Below, one piece after another: positions 31,458 to 40,370 of a DNA stretch of 64,000 nucleotides. The translations under genes were made by a program, and so were the position numbers. The notes beneath the pieces are model-generated. The model was not told where the DNA came from and ran no database searches. It was given only the letters and a program-made list of their open reading frames with translations. Every line of letters begins with the position of its first letter. Position 1 is the first letter of the stretch. The DNA comes from Caldicellulosiruptor naganoensis (lineage in GTDB: Bacteria > Bacillota > Thermoanaerobacteria > Caldicellulosiruptorales > Caldicellulosiruptoraceae): contig NZ_CP113864.1 in assembly GCF_026914285.1 (NCBI RefSeq), forward strand, positions 1,085,001 through 1,149,000, in the 5' to 3' direction.

Positions 31458-33110
31458 ATGAAGATTGTGATAATTGGAGGCGTTGCAGCTGGAGCATCTG
31501 CTGCTACAAAGGCGCGCCGAACTAATGAAAATGCTGAGATTATTCTCTTTGAACAAGGAGAATATGTGTCTTTTGCAAACTGTGGACTTCCTTATTATGT
31601 TGGAGGAACAATTCCAAAAAGAGAAAGTCTACTGGTGGTAAGAGAAGAACTCTTCAGAAAGCGATATAATATTGATGTGAGATTGTTGTCTCAAGTAATA
31701 AAAATTAACCGAGACAGAAAAACAGTTACAGTTTTAGATAAAAAAAATAATACAACTTATGAAGAAAACTATGACAAACTGATTATAGCAACTGGTGCAA
31801 GGCCTTTTGTTTTGCCGTTTTTAAAGGATTGTGAAAACTCTTATACCTGCTTTACGCTCTATGATGTAGATAGAATTAAAGAAGATCTCGCAAACAAGCA
31901 TGTCAAGAAGGCTGTTGTAATTGGAGCAGGATATATTGGTATGGAACTTACTGAACAGTTATGTGAGATAGGGCTTGAATGTACAATTGTAGAGTTAAAA
32001 GACTCAATCTTGCCACAGTTTGACAAAGAGATGACAAACCTAATTTTGGATACACTGAAGACCAAGGGAATTGAAGTTAAAACTGGGGTTTCTGTAATTG
32101 ATGTTAAAATTGAAAATGGTATTGCAAAGAAATTGGTACTTTCAAATGGTGAAGAGATTGAATGCGATGCAGTATTTCAAACAGCTGGTGTAATTCCAAA
32201 TGTGGAACTTGCAAAAGAGGCAGGGCTTGAAGTAAACAGGGGTATTGTTGTTAACAGCAAAATGCAAACATCTGATCCTGACATATATGCAGCAGGAGAT
32301 GCAGTTGAAGTCAAAAGCATTATAACAGGCAAAAATGTATGGATACCACTTGCAGGTCCTGCTAACAAGCAAGGAAGAGTTGCGGGGTGTAATGCAGCAG
32401 GTGGTAATTTGGAATTCAAGGGTGTTGTAGGTAGCTCTATTATCAAGGTGTTTGATTGGGCTTTGGCGAAAGTAGGGCTCAGCGAAAATGAATGTAAATC
32501 ACTTGGGCTTGACTACAATGTGACAATTGTTCATCCTCTTCACCATGCAGGGTACTATCCAGGTGGCAAACAGCTAACTATAAAGCTTATGTTTGATAAC
32601 AAAACTGGCAGAATTTACGGTGCAGAGATTGTTGGGAAAGATGGAGTGGACAAGCGCGCAGATGTAATTGCAACTGCTATATATGCAGGGCTTACAGTAT
32701 TTGATTTAGAAAATCTTGACCTTGTATATGCACCGCCTTTCTCTTCAGCAAAAGACCCTGTTATAATGGCAGGTATGACAGCTGCAAATATCGTAAGAGG
32801 CGAGGTTAAGAATGTCTTACCTGATAAAGTATATGACCTTCTTGATAACAAAGAATATTTTATACTTGATATCAGAACTCCAGAAGAGTATGAATTTGGG
32901 CACATTAAAGGTGCAGTGAATATTCCAGTTGATGAGCTAAGAGGAAGGATAAATGAGCTTCCGAAAGACAAAAAGATAATTGCTTACTGTGGAGTTGGTT
33001 TTAGGTCATACCATTCATGTTTGATTTTGAAGGCAAATGGATTTGACTGTTTGAATATGAGTGGTGGCTGGACTTCGTGGAGAATGTACTATCCTGATTC
33101 GGTGGAATAA
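31458..33110 (+). CDS. CoA-disulfide reductase fused to a rhodanese domain
   Basis: 550 residues. FAD-dependent reductase of the single-Cys family: GGVAAGASAATKARR (about 7-21) binds FAD, SFANCGLPYYVGG has the redox Cys42, VVIGAGYIGMEL binds NAD(P)H and YAAGDAVEV is the second FAD motif. A C-terminal rhodanese domain (about 455-545) has its catalytic Cys at about 511 (AYCGVGFRSY). Such fusions reduce CoA disulfides, persulfides or polysulfide in anaerobes and protect against oxygen or use sulfur. ATG 31458 with AAGGAG upstream is chosen over a TTG 69 nt earlier. Confidence 0.93.
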   Translation: MKIVIIGGVAAGASAATKARRTNENAEIILFEQGEYVSFANCGLPYYVGGTIPKRESLLVVREELFRKRYNIDVRLLSQVIKINRDRKTVTVLDKKNNTTYEENYDKLIIATGARPFVLPFLKDCENSYTCFTLYDVDRIKEDLANKHVKKAVVIGAGYIGMELTEQLCEIGLECTIVELKDSILPQFDKEMTNLILDTLKTKGIEVKTGVSVIDVKIENGIAKKLVLSNGEEIECDAVFQTAGVIPNVELAKEAGLEVNRGIVVNSKMQTSDPDIYAAGDAVEVKSIITGKNVWIPLAGPANKQGRVAGCNAAGGNLEFKGVVGSSIIKVFDWALAKVGLSENECKSLGLDYNVTIVHPLHHAGYYPGGKQLTIKLMFDNKTGRIYGAEIVGKDGVDKRADVIATAIYAGLTVFDLENLDLVYAPPFSSAKDPVIMAGMTAANIVRGEVKNVLPDKVYDLLDNKEYFILDIRTPEEYEFGHIKGAVNIPVDELRGRINELPKDKKIIAYCGVGFRSYHSCLILKANGFDCLNMSGGWTSWRMYYPDSVE

Positions 33111-33123
33111 TGGGGGACTTAAA

Positions 33124-33798
33124 ATGACTACATTTGCTATTGTATGTGCTGCAGGTAGTGGCAAGAGGTTTGGGGGCAAGACCCCCAAACAATTTTTATT
33201 TTTAAAAGATAAGATGATAATTGAATATTCACTTTCTGTTTTTGAAGCCTCACCTTTTATAGACGGTGTTGTAATTTTAATTCCAGACGGTTATAAAGAA
33301 ATTGGGAATCTACTTAAAGAAAAGTACAAAAAGATTCTTTTTTGGAATTATGGAGAAGATGAAAGAGCAAAGACGGTGAAAAAAGGTCTTGATCTTATAA
33401 AAGGTATGTGTGACTTTGTGGCTATACACGATGCTGCCCGACCTTTCATTAACTTGCAACTAATAGAAAAGTTGGTTTTAGAAGTAAAAGATAGTCTTGC
33501 AGTTGCACCAGCTGTGTCAGCAAAAGATACTGTAAAGTATGTTACTGATGGATATATTCAAAATACTATTCCAAGGGAGAATGTTTACTTAGTCCAGACT
33601 CCGCAGGTTTTCAAGTTTGATTTGATTTACGCAGCATATGAAAAATTTAAAGATGTTTGTTTTACTGATGATTTGCAATATGTGGAGGCAATTGGGGTAA
33701 AGCCTAAGATAGTCGAGAGTACCGGCTTGAATTTTAAGATTACTACACAAGAAGATATGATTTTTGCAAAGGCAATTGCTGAACAACTTTTAAAATAG
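33124..33798 (+). CDS. ispD: 2-C-methyl-D-erythritol 4-phosphate cytidylyltransferase
   Basis: 224 residues. Couples MEP to CTP in isoprenoid synthesis. CAAGSGKRFGGKTPKQF is the CTP-binding loop, IHDAARPFI and the AVSAKDTVKYV region bind MEP, and LVQTPQVFKF is conserved. Codons 16-23 form an unusual hairpin in the DNA (see findings). It starts 13 nt after the upstream gene. Confidence 0.94.
   Translation: MTTFAIVCAAGSGKRFGGKTPKQFLFLKDKMIIEYSLSVFEASPFIDGVVILIPDGYKEIGNLLKEKYKKILFWNYGEDERAKTVKKGLDLIKGMCDFVAIHDAARPFINLQLIEKLVLEVKDSLAVAPAVSAKDTVKYVTDGYIQNTIPRENVYLVQTPQVFKFDLIYAAYEKFKDVCFTDDLQYVEAIGVKPKIVESTGLNFKITTQEDMIFAKAIAEQLLK
33168..33203 (+). other. Terminator-like hairpin inside ispD
   Basis: GTTTGGGGG (33168-33176) is a perfect complement of CCCCCAAAC (33182-33190) over a 5-nt loop, followed by AATTTTTATTTTT. 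It encodes RFGGKTPKQF. It resembles an intrinsic terminator 45 nt into the gene; a function is inference. Confidence 0.5.
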
Positions 33799-33835
33799 TA
33801 AAATAACTTTTAAGAAATTTTGAAGAAGAGGTAAT

Positions 33836-34651
33836 TTGATAGTGAAGGTATATGCACTGGTTGGGCCAAGTGGGTCAGGGAAGAGTTACAAAGCCTTGAT
33901 TGTTGCTAAAATGATTGGTGCAGAAGCGATTATCGATGATGGCATTTTGGTGTACAATTCAAAGCTTATAGCAGGGAAATCAGCCAAAAAAGAACCTACA
34001 TATTTAGCCTCTATAAGGAGAGCTCTTTTTATGGAAGAGGAGCATGCAAATGAGGTAAAGGAAGCTATAAAGAGTCTTTCAATCAAAAGTATACTAATTT
34101 TGGCTACTTCAAAACAGATGGCACAAAAGATTGCCCAGCGTTTAGAACTTGGGAAAATAGAAAAATTTATTGATATTCATGAGGTTTCAAGTGAGATAGA
34201 AATTAAAAAAGCAATGACAACAAGGAACAAAGAGGGAAAGCATGTGGTGCCAGTACCTACATTCGAGATAAAAAAAGATTTTTCAGGGCTGTTGATATAT
34301 CCTTTGAGACTTTTTAAAAGGATAAATCTCAACGACTACATTATTGCTGAAAAAACAATCGTAAGACCTACATTTAGTTACTTTGGTGAATACACAATTT
34401 CAGAGAATGTATTAATTGCCTATATAAAAAATGTTTTAAAGAAAAATCCAAATATAGCAAAAGTCTTATCAATAGATTTTGCTATGAAGAACAATCTTTT
34501 GTATATAAAAGTAGAAGTTATATTGAAATTTGGTTGTAATATTAAATCAGAACTTGAAAAGATTCAAGAAAAAATAAAAGAGGAAATAGAATATTATACA
34601 TCCATAAATGTGGAATACATTCATCTTGTTGCAAAGGGTGTACAGGTTTAA
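33836..34651 (+). CDS. P-loop protein with possible Asp23-like C-terminal domain
   Basis: 271 residues. Residues 3-16 (VYALVGPSGSGKSYK) are a strong Walker A; DDGILVYNSKL and AMTTRNKEGKHVVPVPTFEI follow. The last 95 residues (KTIVRPTFSYFGEYTISENV ... EYYTSINVEYIHLVAKGVQV) resemble an Asp23/YloU-type alpha/beta domain. I do not know a described function for this pairing. Either TTG 33836 or GTG 33842 may start it; AGAGG is 4 or 10 nt away respectively. It lies downstream of ispD by 37 nt. Confidence 0.75.
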   Translation: MIVKVYALVGPSGSGKSYKALIVAKMIGAEAIIDDGILVYNSKLIAGKSAKKEPTYLASIRRALFMEEEHANEVKEAIKSLSIKSILILATSKQMAQKIAQRLELGKIEKFIDIHEVSSEIEIKKAMTTRNKEGKHVVPVPTFEIKKDFSGLLIYPLRLFKRINLNDYIIAEKTIVRPTFSYFGEYTISENVLIAYIKNVLKKNPNIAKVLSIDFAMKNNLLYIKVEVILKFGCNIKSELEKIQEKIKEEIEYYTSINVEYIHLVAKGVQV

Positions 34652-34663
34652 CTGAAGAAATTT

Positions 34664-35422
34664 TCATTTATACTTTCCCAATTTTTCAATTGCGTTTATG
34701 AGAGAATTTCTAACTTCATGAGGAATTACATTATTTGCATTTCTGTAATCAAACTGTTTGTTAAATTCACAAATGTTTTGGTAAAGGCGCGAGATTGCGT
34801 CAAGTTCAATCTTACAAATCTTTTCAACAAAGTGATCAAGATCTCTTGAGTGTAGGTGGTTTTGAGAAAACTTAAGTAAGTCGCATAAGTGGTAAAGACA
34901 AAACCCTTTTGAACTGAGAACTTTCTGTTGAAAATCCTTTTTTGTTTTCCACATAAAAAAGAATACGTCAAAATAATTTTTCATTCTTGCATTAATTCTT
35001 TCACAGATAACGCACTGAGAGTTCGTATTTTCGAAAAACTTAAGCAGGTCCTTTAGAAGATTTTCTTTAGATGTCTTATTGTTCAATATTCGTTTTAGAA
35101 ACCCTTCTTTTTTTTGAGAATTTGAAGATATAAAATGCGAAGAAAGAATCTTTTCAAAATTGGTTTTTATTTCGTAAAGGTGGGTTTCTAACATGAGACC
35201 ATAAGGAAGTTTATTTTTTTGCTCAAGTAACATATGAAAGTGTCTTGAGCAAAAACCTTTTTTGTTTGTTTCCACACGAGAGTCGACTTCCATTACACTC
35301 TCACCGAGCACAATTTCTAAACACTGTTTTTCAAAGTTGTTTTCGAGATAACAAAATGCACATTCACAATCAACCGAGAATGCATCATTTACAGGAATCA
35401 TGTATATCTTTTCATCAGCCAT
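34664..35422 (-). CDS. DUF6062-type Cys-rich protein
   Basis: 252 residues. Cys/His pairs are spaced along the protein: CECAFC (about 19-24), CSRHFH (about 58), CVICERI (about 147) and CLYHLCDLL (about 185). This pattern fits the DUF6062 family of Firmicutes, whose function is unknown; metal or Fe-S binding is a reasonable guess. It is convergent with the P-loop gene and monocistronic. Confidence 0.75.
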   Translation of the reverse strand: MADEKIYMIPVNDAFSVDCECAFCYLENNFEKQCLEIVLGESVMEVDSRVETNKKGFCSRHFHMLLEQKNKLPYGLMLETHLYEIKTNFEKILSSHFISSNSQKKEGFLKRILNNKTSKENLLKDLLKFFENTNSQCVICERINARMKNYFDVFFFMWKTKKDFQQKVLSSKGFCLYHLCDLLKFSQNHLHSRDLDHFVEKICKIELDAISRLYQNICEFNKQFDYRNANNVIPHEVRNSLINAIEKLGKYK

Positions 35423-35609
35423 TGTATTTTCAACTCCTTTGAAAGTTTTTACTTTTCTTTATAAATTTTTGACACAAGATAAAAATATGATAACATTTAT
35501 TTTACAATTTTTGCTGCTTAGGCTCAATACCAATTTTTTTATGGAATATTTATAGAAAATATGGGTATAAAATTCTTAAAGATGAATTAAATACTGGAGT
35601 GAGGTATTA

Positions 35610-37982
35610 ATGAAAGTTACGCCCGAAAAATTAAAAAGGTATGTAGACTTGTCTGAATTTAATTTCAATACCACTGAGGAAATAGAACCACTTAGAACGA
35701 TAATTGGCCAAGAAAGAGCGAGAAAAGCCTTTGAGTTTGGTCTAAAGATTAGTACAAAAGGATATAACATCTATATGTGTGGTCCGACTGGTACTGGAAA
35801 GACAAGTTTCGCAGAAAGCTATCTTAGAGAAATTGCAAGACAAAAACCTGCACCAAATGACTGGGTATATGTATATAACTTTTCTAATCCTGACTCACCA
35901 ATTGCAATTAGCCTCCCCAAAGGAATGGGAAGAGTGTTTAAAAAAGACATGTCAGATTTTATAGAGGCAGTTATTAACGACCTAAAAAAGGTGTTTGCAA
36001 GTGAAGAGTATGAAAATGACAAAAATAATGTCTATAATGAATATCAAGAAAAAAGAACTCAACTTTTAGATAACTTAGCTGAAGAAGCAAGGAGATATGG
36101 ATTTGAGATAAAGTATACACCAAGTGGTGTGTATTTCATTCCAATTGTGGATGGAAGAGCTATTTCAGAGGCTGAGTATCCTGAACTTGAAAAGTCAATA
36201 AGAGATGAGATAGAAAAAAAGATTAAAAAACTTCAACTTGAAACACAAGAAGTCTTAAAGAAGATAAAACTTCTTGAAAAAGAGTTAAAAGAGAGGATAA
36301 AAGAGCTTCAGAAAAAAGTGGCAGTGTTCACAATAAGCCATTATGTTTATGAAATCAGAAACAAGTATAAAGAAAATCAAAAGGTACTTGACTTTATTAA
36401 TAGTGTTACAAATGATATAGTGGAGAATCTTGATGATTTTTTGGACAAAGACGATGATGAACAAAACTTGCCGTTTCAGTTTCTTCCGTATAAAAAGACT
36501 TCTAACATAGACAAATACAAGGTAAACGTAATTGTAGACAACTCAGACTTAGATGGAGCACCAGTCGTGTATGAGGTAAATCCAACTTACTACAATCTCA
36601 TAGGCAAAATTGAATATGAAAATGAAATGGGGAATGTTCTGGTTACTGATTTTACCAAGATAAAAGCTGGTGCAATCCATAGGGCAAATGGTGGGTATCT
36701 GATACTTCAGGCGAAAGACATTTTAAGCTATCCTCAAGCGTGGGAAGCATTGAAAAGAGTTCTAAAAACGGGTGAGATAGTCATTGAAAATCTAAAAGAT
36801 ATTTATGGGCTTTTTATTACATCCACTTTAAAACCTGAACCAATACCTGTTGACTTAAAAGTAGTTTTAATTGGAAGTGAATATATTTACAACATTTTAT
36901 ATACTTACGATGAAGATTTCAGGAAGCTGTTTAAGATTAAAGCTGACTTTGATAGTGAAATGGAATATAATCAACAAAATGTATATAAGATGATTCAATT
37001 TATAAGTTCATTCTGCAAAAAGGAAAATGCTCTACCGTTTTCGAGGGAAGCAGTGGAAAAAGTAGTAGAATATTCATGTAGACTTGTTGAAAATCAGGAG
37101 AAGCTTTCAACACGCTTTAATGATATAGTTGAGATATTGGCAGAGGCAAATACTTGGGCACAACTTGAAAAAAGCGATGTAGTTAAAAAAGAACATGTAA
37201 TAAAGGCAATTTGTGAAAAGGAATATAGAAGTTCAAAGTATGAAGAGAAAATAAATGAAATGATTGAAGATGGAACTATTCTTGTTGATGTGGATGGATA
37301 CAAAACCGCCCAAATAAATGCTCTTGCAATTCTGGATGTTGGTGATTATGTCTTTGGTAAACCTTCGCGTATAACAGTTACCACCAGCAGCGGCAGAAGT
37401 GGTATAATAAATATTGAGCGAGAGGTGCAGATGTCTGGCAAAACCCACAGCAAGGGAATAATGATAATCTCAGGATATATTGCAGAAATGTTTGCTCAAG
37501 ATATGCCACTTACACTAAATGCAACCATATGTTTTGAACAGCTGTACTCTGGCATTGAAGGAGATTCAGCCTCAGCTGCTGAGTTGTGTGCTCTTCTTTC
37601 TGCTTTGAGTGATGTTCCAATTTACCAGGGAATTGCAGTAACAGGTTCAGTAAATCAAAAAGGGGAGATTCAGCCTGTTGGTGGTGTGACAAAGAAGATA
37701 GAGGGATTCTATTATGTTTGCAAGAAAAAGGGGTTTACAGGAAAGCAGGGTGTGATAATTCCATATCAGAATATAAAAAATTTAGTTTTATGTGACGATA
37801 TTGTGGAAGATGTTAAAAATGGCAGATTTCATATCTGGGCGGTAAAAACAATTGATGAAGCCATGGAGATTTTGACAGGGAGAAAATTTGATGAGATTAT
37901 AATGCTTTCAAAACAGAAGCTTAAAAAATATTTAGATAATCTTACAAACGTAAACTCCCAATATAGAGAAAAGGAGGAATGA
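35610..37982 (+). CDS. Lon-like ATP-dependent protease (AAA_32 / LonC-type)
   Basis: 790 residues. N-terminal part with Walker A GPTGTGKTSF (about 56-65), a long coiled-coil insertion (about 195-240, rich in EKKIKKLQ repeats), a second AAA-like portion with GGYLILQAKDIL, and a C-terminal Lon protease domain. Catalytic Ser is in GDSASAAELCALLSAL (about residue 655) and catalytic Lys in GGVTKKIEG (about 698). This is the AAA_32 architecture found in Firmicutes and Thermotogae rather than classical LonA. It is followed within 6 nt by a nitroreductase. Confidence 0.9.
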   Translation: MKVTPEKLKRYVDLSEFNFNTTEEIEPLRTIIGQERARKAFEFGLKISTKGYNIYMCGPTGTGKTSFAESYLREIARQKPAPNDWVYVYNFSNPDSPIAISLPKGMGRVFKKDMSDFIEAVINDLKKVFASEEYENDKNNVYNEYQEKRTQLLDNLAEEARRYGFEIKYTPSGVYFIPIVDGRAISEAEYPELEKSIRDEIEKKIKKLQLETQEVLKKIKLLEKELKERIKELQKKVAVFTISHYVYEIRNKYKENQKVLDFINSVTNDIVENLDDFLDKDDDEQNLPFQFLPYKKTSNIDKYKVNVIVDNSDLDGAPVVYEVNPTYYNLIGKIEYENEMGNVLVTDFTKIKAGAIHRANGGYLILQAKDILSYPQAWEALKRVLKTGEIVIENLKDIYGLFITSTLKPEPIPVDLKVVLIGSEYIYNILYTYDEDFRKLFKIKADFDSEMEYNQQNVYKMIQFISSFCKKENALPFSREAVEKVVEYSCRLVENQEKLSTRFNDIVEILAEANTWAQLEKSDVVKKEHVIKAICEKEYRSSKYEEKINEMIEDGTILVDVDGYKTAQINALAILDVGDYVFGKPSRITVTTSSGRSGIINIEREVQMSGKTHSKGIMIISGYIAEMFAQDMPLTLNATICFEQLYSGIEGDSASAAELCALLSALSDVPIYQGIAVTGSVNQKGEIQPVGGVTKKIEGFYYVCKKKGFTGKQGVIIPYQNIKNLVLCDDIVEDVKNGRFHIWAVKTIDEAMEILTGRKFDEIIMLSKQKLKKYLDNLTNVNSQYREKEE

Positions 37983-37987
37983 TTTTA

Positions 37988-38491
37988 ATGGATGTATTAG
38001 AGATACTAAAAAGTAGAAGAAGCATTAGAAAATACAAAAAGAATATGCCCCTTGACAGAGAGACCATTGAAAAGATAATTGACGCTGCACGCTTTGCGCC
38101 AACAGCTCGCGGAAACCAAGGATGGGAGTTTGTTGTTGTAACAGATGATGAACTAAAAAAACAGATTGCACAAAAGGCACGTTATGGAAGGTTTATAGAA
38201 GATGCGTCGTGTTGTGTTGCAGTCTTATATGAAAAAGGGTTTGAATATATTTTAGAAGACATGTCAGCAGCTTCGACTTACATCTTAATCGCAGCAAAAG
38301 CACTGGGGCTTGGTAGTTGTTGGGTTGCAAGTTATAAGAAAGAGCACTCTGAGGAGGTAAAAAGGCTTTTGAATGTTCCAGACCATTTAGAATTATGTGC
38401 TTTAATTAGCATCGGATACCCTGATGAAGAACCTGTAAGAAATAAAAAAGAACTATCTTCCATATTACATTGGAATCAATACAAAAGGTAA
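37988..38491 (+). CDS. Nitroreductase family protein
   Basis: 167 residues. FMN-dependent fold: LKSRRSIRKYKK and FAPTARGNQGWEFVVV (about 37-52) contact FMN; AAKALGLGSCWVASYKKE is the second conserved segment. The substrate is unknown. ATG 37988 with AAGGAGG 10 nt upstream is preferred over ATG 37979. Confidence 0.9.
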   Translation: MDVLEILKSRRSIRKYKKNMPLDRETIEKIIDAARFAPTARGNQGWEFVVVTDDELKKQIAQKARYGRFIEDASCCVAVLYEKGFEYILEDMSAASTYILIAAKALGLGSCWVASYKKEHSEEVKRLLNVPDHLELCALISIGYPDEEPVRNKKELSSILHWNQYKR

Positions 38492-38523
38492 ATTTTATTT
38501 TAGGAGAATGGGGGTTAAATGAA

Positions 38524-38919
38524 ATGTTCAAAGAGCTTGAGATAAGGACAAGGGATAGGATTGACTTTGTAGATATTACAAATAAACTCAAAGAGATTGT
38601 AAGACAATCAAATATTGAAGAAGGGCTTATGACAGTATTTATACCTCACACTACAGCAGGTGTTACAATTAATGAACATGCTGACCCTTCGGTTATTAGT
38701 GATATTAAAAAGCAACTTGAAAAATTAGTGCCTTTAAATAATGGTTATAGCCATAGCGAGGGAAATTCTGATGCACATATAAAAGCAAGTTTGATAGGCT
38801 CATCTGTCAATATAATAATTAGAAACGGTGAGCTTATGCTTGGTACATGGCAGGGGGTATTTTTCTGTGAATTCGACGGTCCGAGAAGAAGAAAAATTTA
38901 CGTCTATATAAAGCAATAA
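38524..38919 (+). CDS. YjbQ family (UPF0047) protein
   Basis: 131 residues. The family signature is visible: VFIPHTTAGVTINEHADPSV (about 39-58), GNSDAHIKASLIG and TWQGVFFCEFDGPRRRK. Members have been linked to thiamine-phosphate hydrolysis, with the cellular role unsettled. ATG 38524 lies 32 nt after the nitroreductase stop. Confidence 0.92.
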   Translation: MFKELEIRTRDRIDFVDITNKLKEIVRQSNIEEGLMTVFIPHTTAGVTINEHADPSVISDIKKQLEKLVPLNNGYSHSEGNSDAHIKASLIGSSVNIIIRNGELMLGTWQGVFFCEFDGPRRRKIYVYIKQ

Positions 38920-38928
38920 TAGGGAAGC

Positions 38929-38990
38929 CTGAACACCTGCCAAATTAGACACCTTCTCATTTTAAAAATGGCGGGTGTTCAGAACTTTTA
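38929..38990 (+). terminator. Terminator after yjbQ
   Basis: CTGAACACC (38929-38937) pairs with GGTGTTCAG (38974-38982), then AACTTTTATT. The loop is long (36 nt), so efficiency is uncertain. Confidence 0.6.
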
Positions 38991-38996
38991 TTGCAT

Positions 38997-39025
38997 TTGA
39001 CAAAGCAATAACCTTGTGCTAAAAT
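38997..39025 (+). promoter_or_regulatory. Promoter of tRNA-Leu(TAG)
   Basis: TTGACA (38997-39002), 17-bp spacer, TAAAAT (39020-39025). The same box pair occurs ahead of both copies of the tRNA-Leu(TAA) 5' half. Confidence 0.75.
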
Positions 39026-39042
39026 AAATTACGCAAAGACAA

Positions 39043-39127
39043 GCGGGTATGGCGGAATTGGCAGACGCGCTAGACTTAGGATCTAGTGGCAACAGCCGTG
39101 GGGGTTCAAGTCCCTCTACCCGCACCA
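39043..39127 (+). tRNA. tRNA-Leu (anticodon TAG)
   Basis: GCGGGTA (39043-39049) pairs with TACCCGC (39117-39123), discriminator A, encoded CCA. The anticodon loop CTTAGGA gives TAG. A long variable arm is present. It is intact and lies just outside the integrated element. Confidence 0.97.
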
Positions 39128-39162
39128 AAAGATAAACACTCTTGACAAGTGAAAGGAAAGAG

Positions 39163-39222
39163 ATTAAAATATATAATTGCGATGCCGGAGTGGCGGAACT
39201 GGCAGACGCACAGGACTTAAAA
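39163..39222 (+). repeat. attL: promoter -10 and 5' half of tRNA-Leu(TAA)
   Basis: Sixty bases identical to 47022-47081. It covers TAAAAT, the start of the tRNA (GCCGGAG at 39184) and the gene up to the anticodon loop (CTTAAAA), where identity stops. A TTGACA at 39142-39147, 17 bp before TAAAAT, makes a complete promoter, so this truncated tRNA half is still likely transcribed, now into the element. Confidence 0.93.
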
Positions 39223-39353
39223 CTACCAAATATGGATGTAATTAGAAACTAAGAATTATCAAGGCTTTGAACATTTTAAATTTACACAATTGAGTAAAAA
39301 GGTCTGTTATGGTCATGAAATAAAAACAGGAGAACAAAGTATTATCCAAACGC

Positions 39354-39400
39354 AACCACCAAACACCGAAAGAATAAAAGTAGGTGTGAGGTGGTTTTTA
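39354..39400 (+). promoter_or_regulatory. Hairpin sequestering the integrase ribosome binding site
   Basis: AACCACC (39354-39360) pairs with GGTGGTT (39390-39396) and ACACC (39363-39367) with GGTGT (39383-39387), with a 2x2 internal loop. The 3' arm contains GAGGTG, the Shine-Dalgarno of the integrase, and runs into TTTTTATT. It could act as a terminator for read-through from the tRNA promoter, as a translation block, or both. Confidence 0.6.
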
Positions 39401-39402
39401 TT

Positions 39403-40362
39403 ATGCCTAAACAACTCAAAGTCAACAATTCAAATTCAGATTGGGAAGACGCATTACAGCTTTTCTTATCTTACAAAAAAGCACAAGGTAGAAGTGATTT
39501 AACGATTAGGGACTATGAACGTCACATCAGTTCATTTTTTAGACGTTACCCAGATTGCTTTAATGACACAGAGAAGTTAAGAAAGTGTTTGATTGAGTAT
39601 TTATCGCAACCAATGAAACCAGTGACTTACAATCTGAGAATGAAAAACTTAAAAGCCTTTTTAAATTGGTGTGTTGAAGAAGGGATTATTCCGTCAAATC
39701 CCATTGCTAAATTCAAGCCAAGAAAGACAGATGACAGAATTGTTGAAATTGACATTGAAACACTTCAAAAGCTACTCCAGTTACCAGATAGAAAGACATT
39801 TGCTGGTTTACGTGATTATGCATTGATGTTATTGACACTTGACACAGGAATAAGACCTAAAGAAGCCTTTTCATTGCTAAAAGACCATTTTGATTTTAAG
39901 AATTTGCAGGTTGTAATTCCTTCAGATGTAGCAAAGACAAGAGTATCAAGAGTGCTGCCAATCTCACCAGTAACAGCAAACGCAATAAAAAAACTCATCT
40001 CTTCAAGACATCCCCAATGGGATGACAGCGTTCCTGTATTTTGTTCAGTATCAGGAAAGCCTTTAAACAGGTATAGATGGAATGAAAGAATGAGAGAGTA
40101 TAGTAAACAATTAGGTGTGAAAATAAGACCATATGATTTAAGGCATATGTTTGCTTTGCTGTATCTCAAAAATGGTGGTTATGAATTGAGTTTGCAAAAG
40201 ATAATGGGACATACAACATTGGAAATGACAAAAAAGTACGTCCACTTTACCCAGAAAGACCTACAAGAAATTCATGCAAAGGCAACACCGATTAACACTT
40301 TGCTAAAACAACCCTTAAACAGGGTTGGGAATATAAAAAATCAAAATAAAAAGAAAGAGTGA
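39403..40362 (+). CDS. Tyrosine recombinase / integrase
   Basis: 319 residues. N-terminal SAM-like core-binding domain (about 20-100, LQLFLSYKKAQGRSDLTIRD) and a catalytic domain: first Arg in TLDTGIRPKEAF, Lys region in TRVSRVLPIS, second box RPYDLRHMFALLYLKNGG, GH in IMGHTTLEMT and nucleophile Tyr in KKYVHF. The usual first His of HxxR is Tyr here, a tolerated change. ATG 39403 with GAGGTG about 10 nt upstream. It sits next to attL and is the likely integration/excision enzyme. Confidence 0.93.
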   Translation: MPKQLKVNNSNSDWEDALQLFLSYKKAQGRSDLTIRDYERHISSFFRRYPDCFNDTEKLRKCLIEYLSQPMKPVTYNLRMKNLKAFLNWCVEEGIIPSNPIAKFKPRKTDDRIVEIDIETLQKLLQLPDRKTFAGLRDYALMLLTLDTGIRPKEAFSLLKDHFDFKNLQVVIPSDVAKTRVSRVLPISPVTANAIKKLISSRHPQWDDSVPVFCSVSGKPLNRYRWNERMREYSKQLGVKIRPYDLRHMFALLYLKNGGYELSLQKIMGHTTLEMTKKYVHFTQKDLQEIHAKATPINTLLKQPLNRVGNIKNQNKKKE

Positions 40363-40370
40363 GTTTAAAG

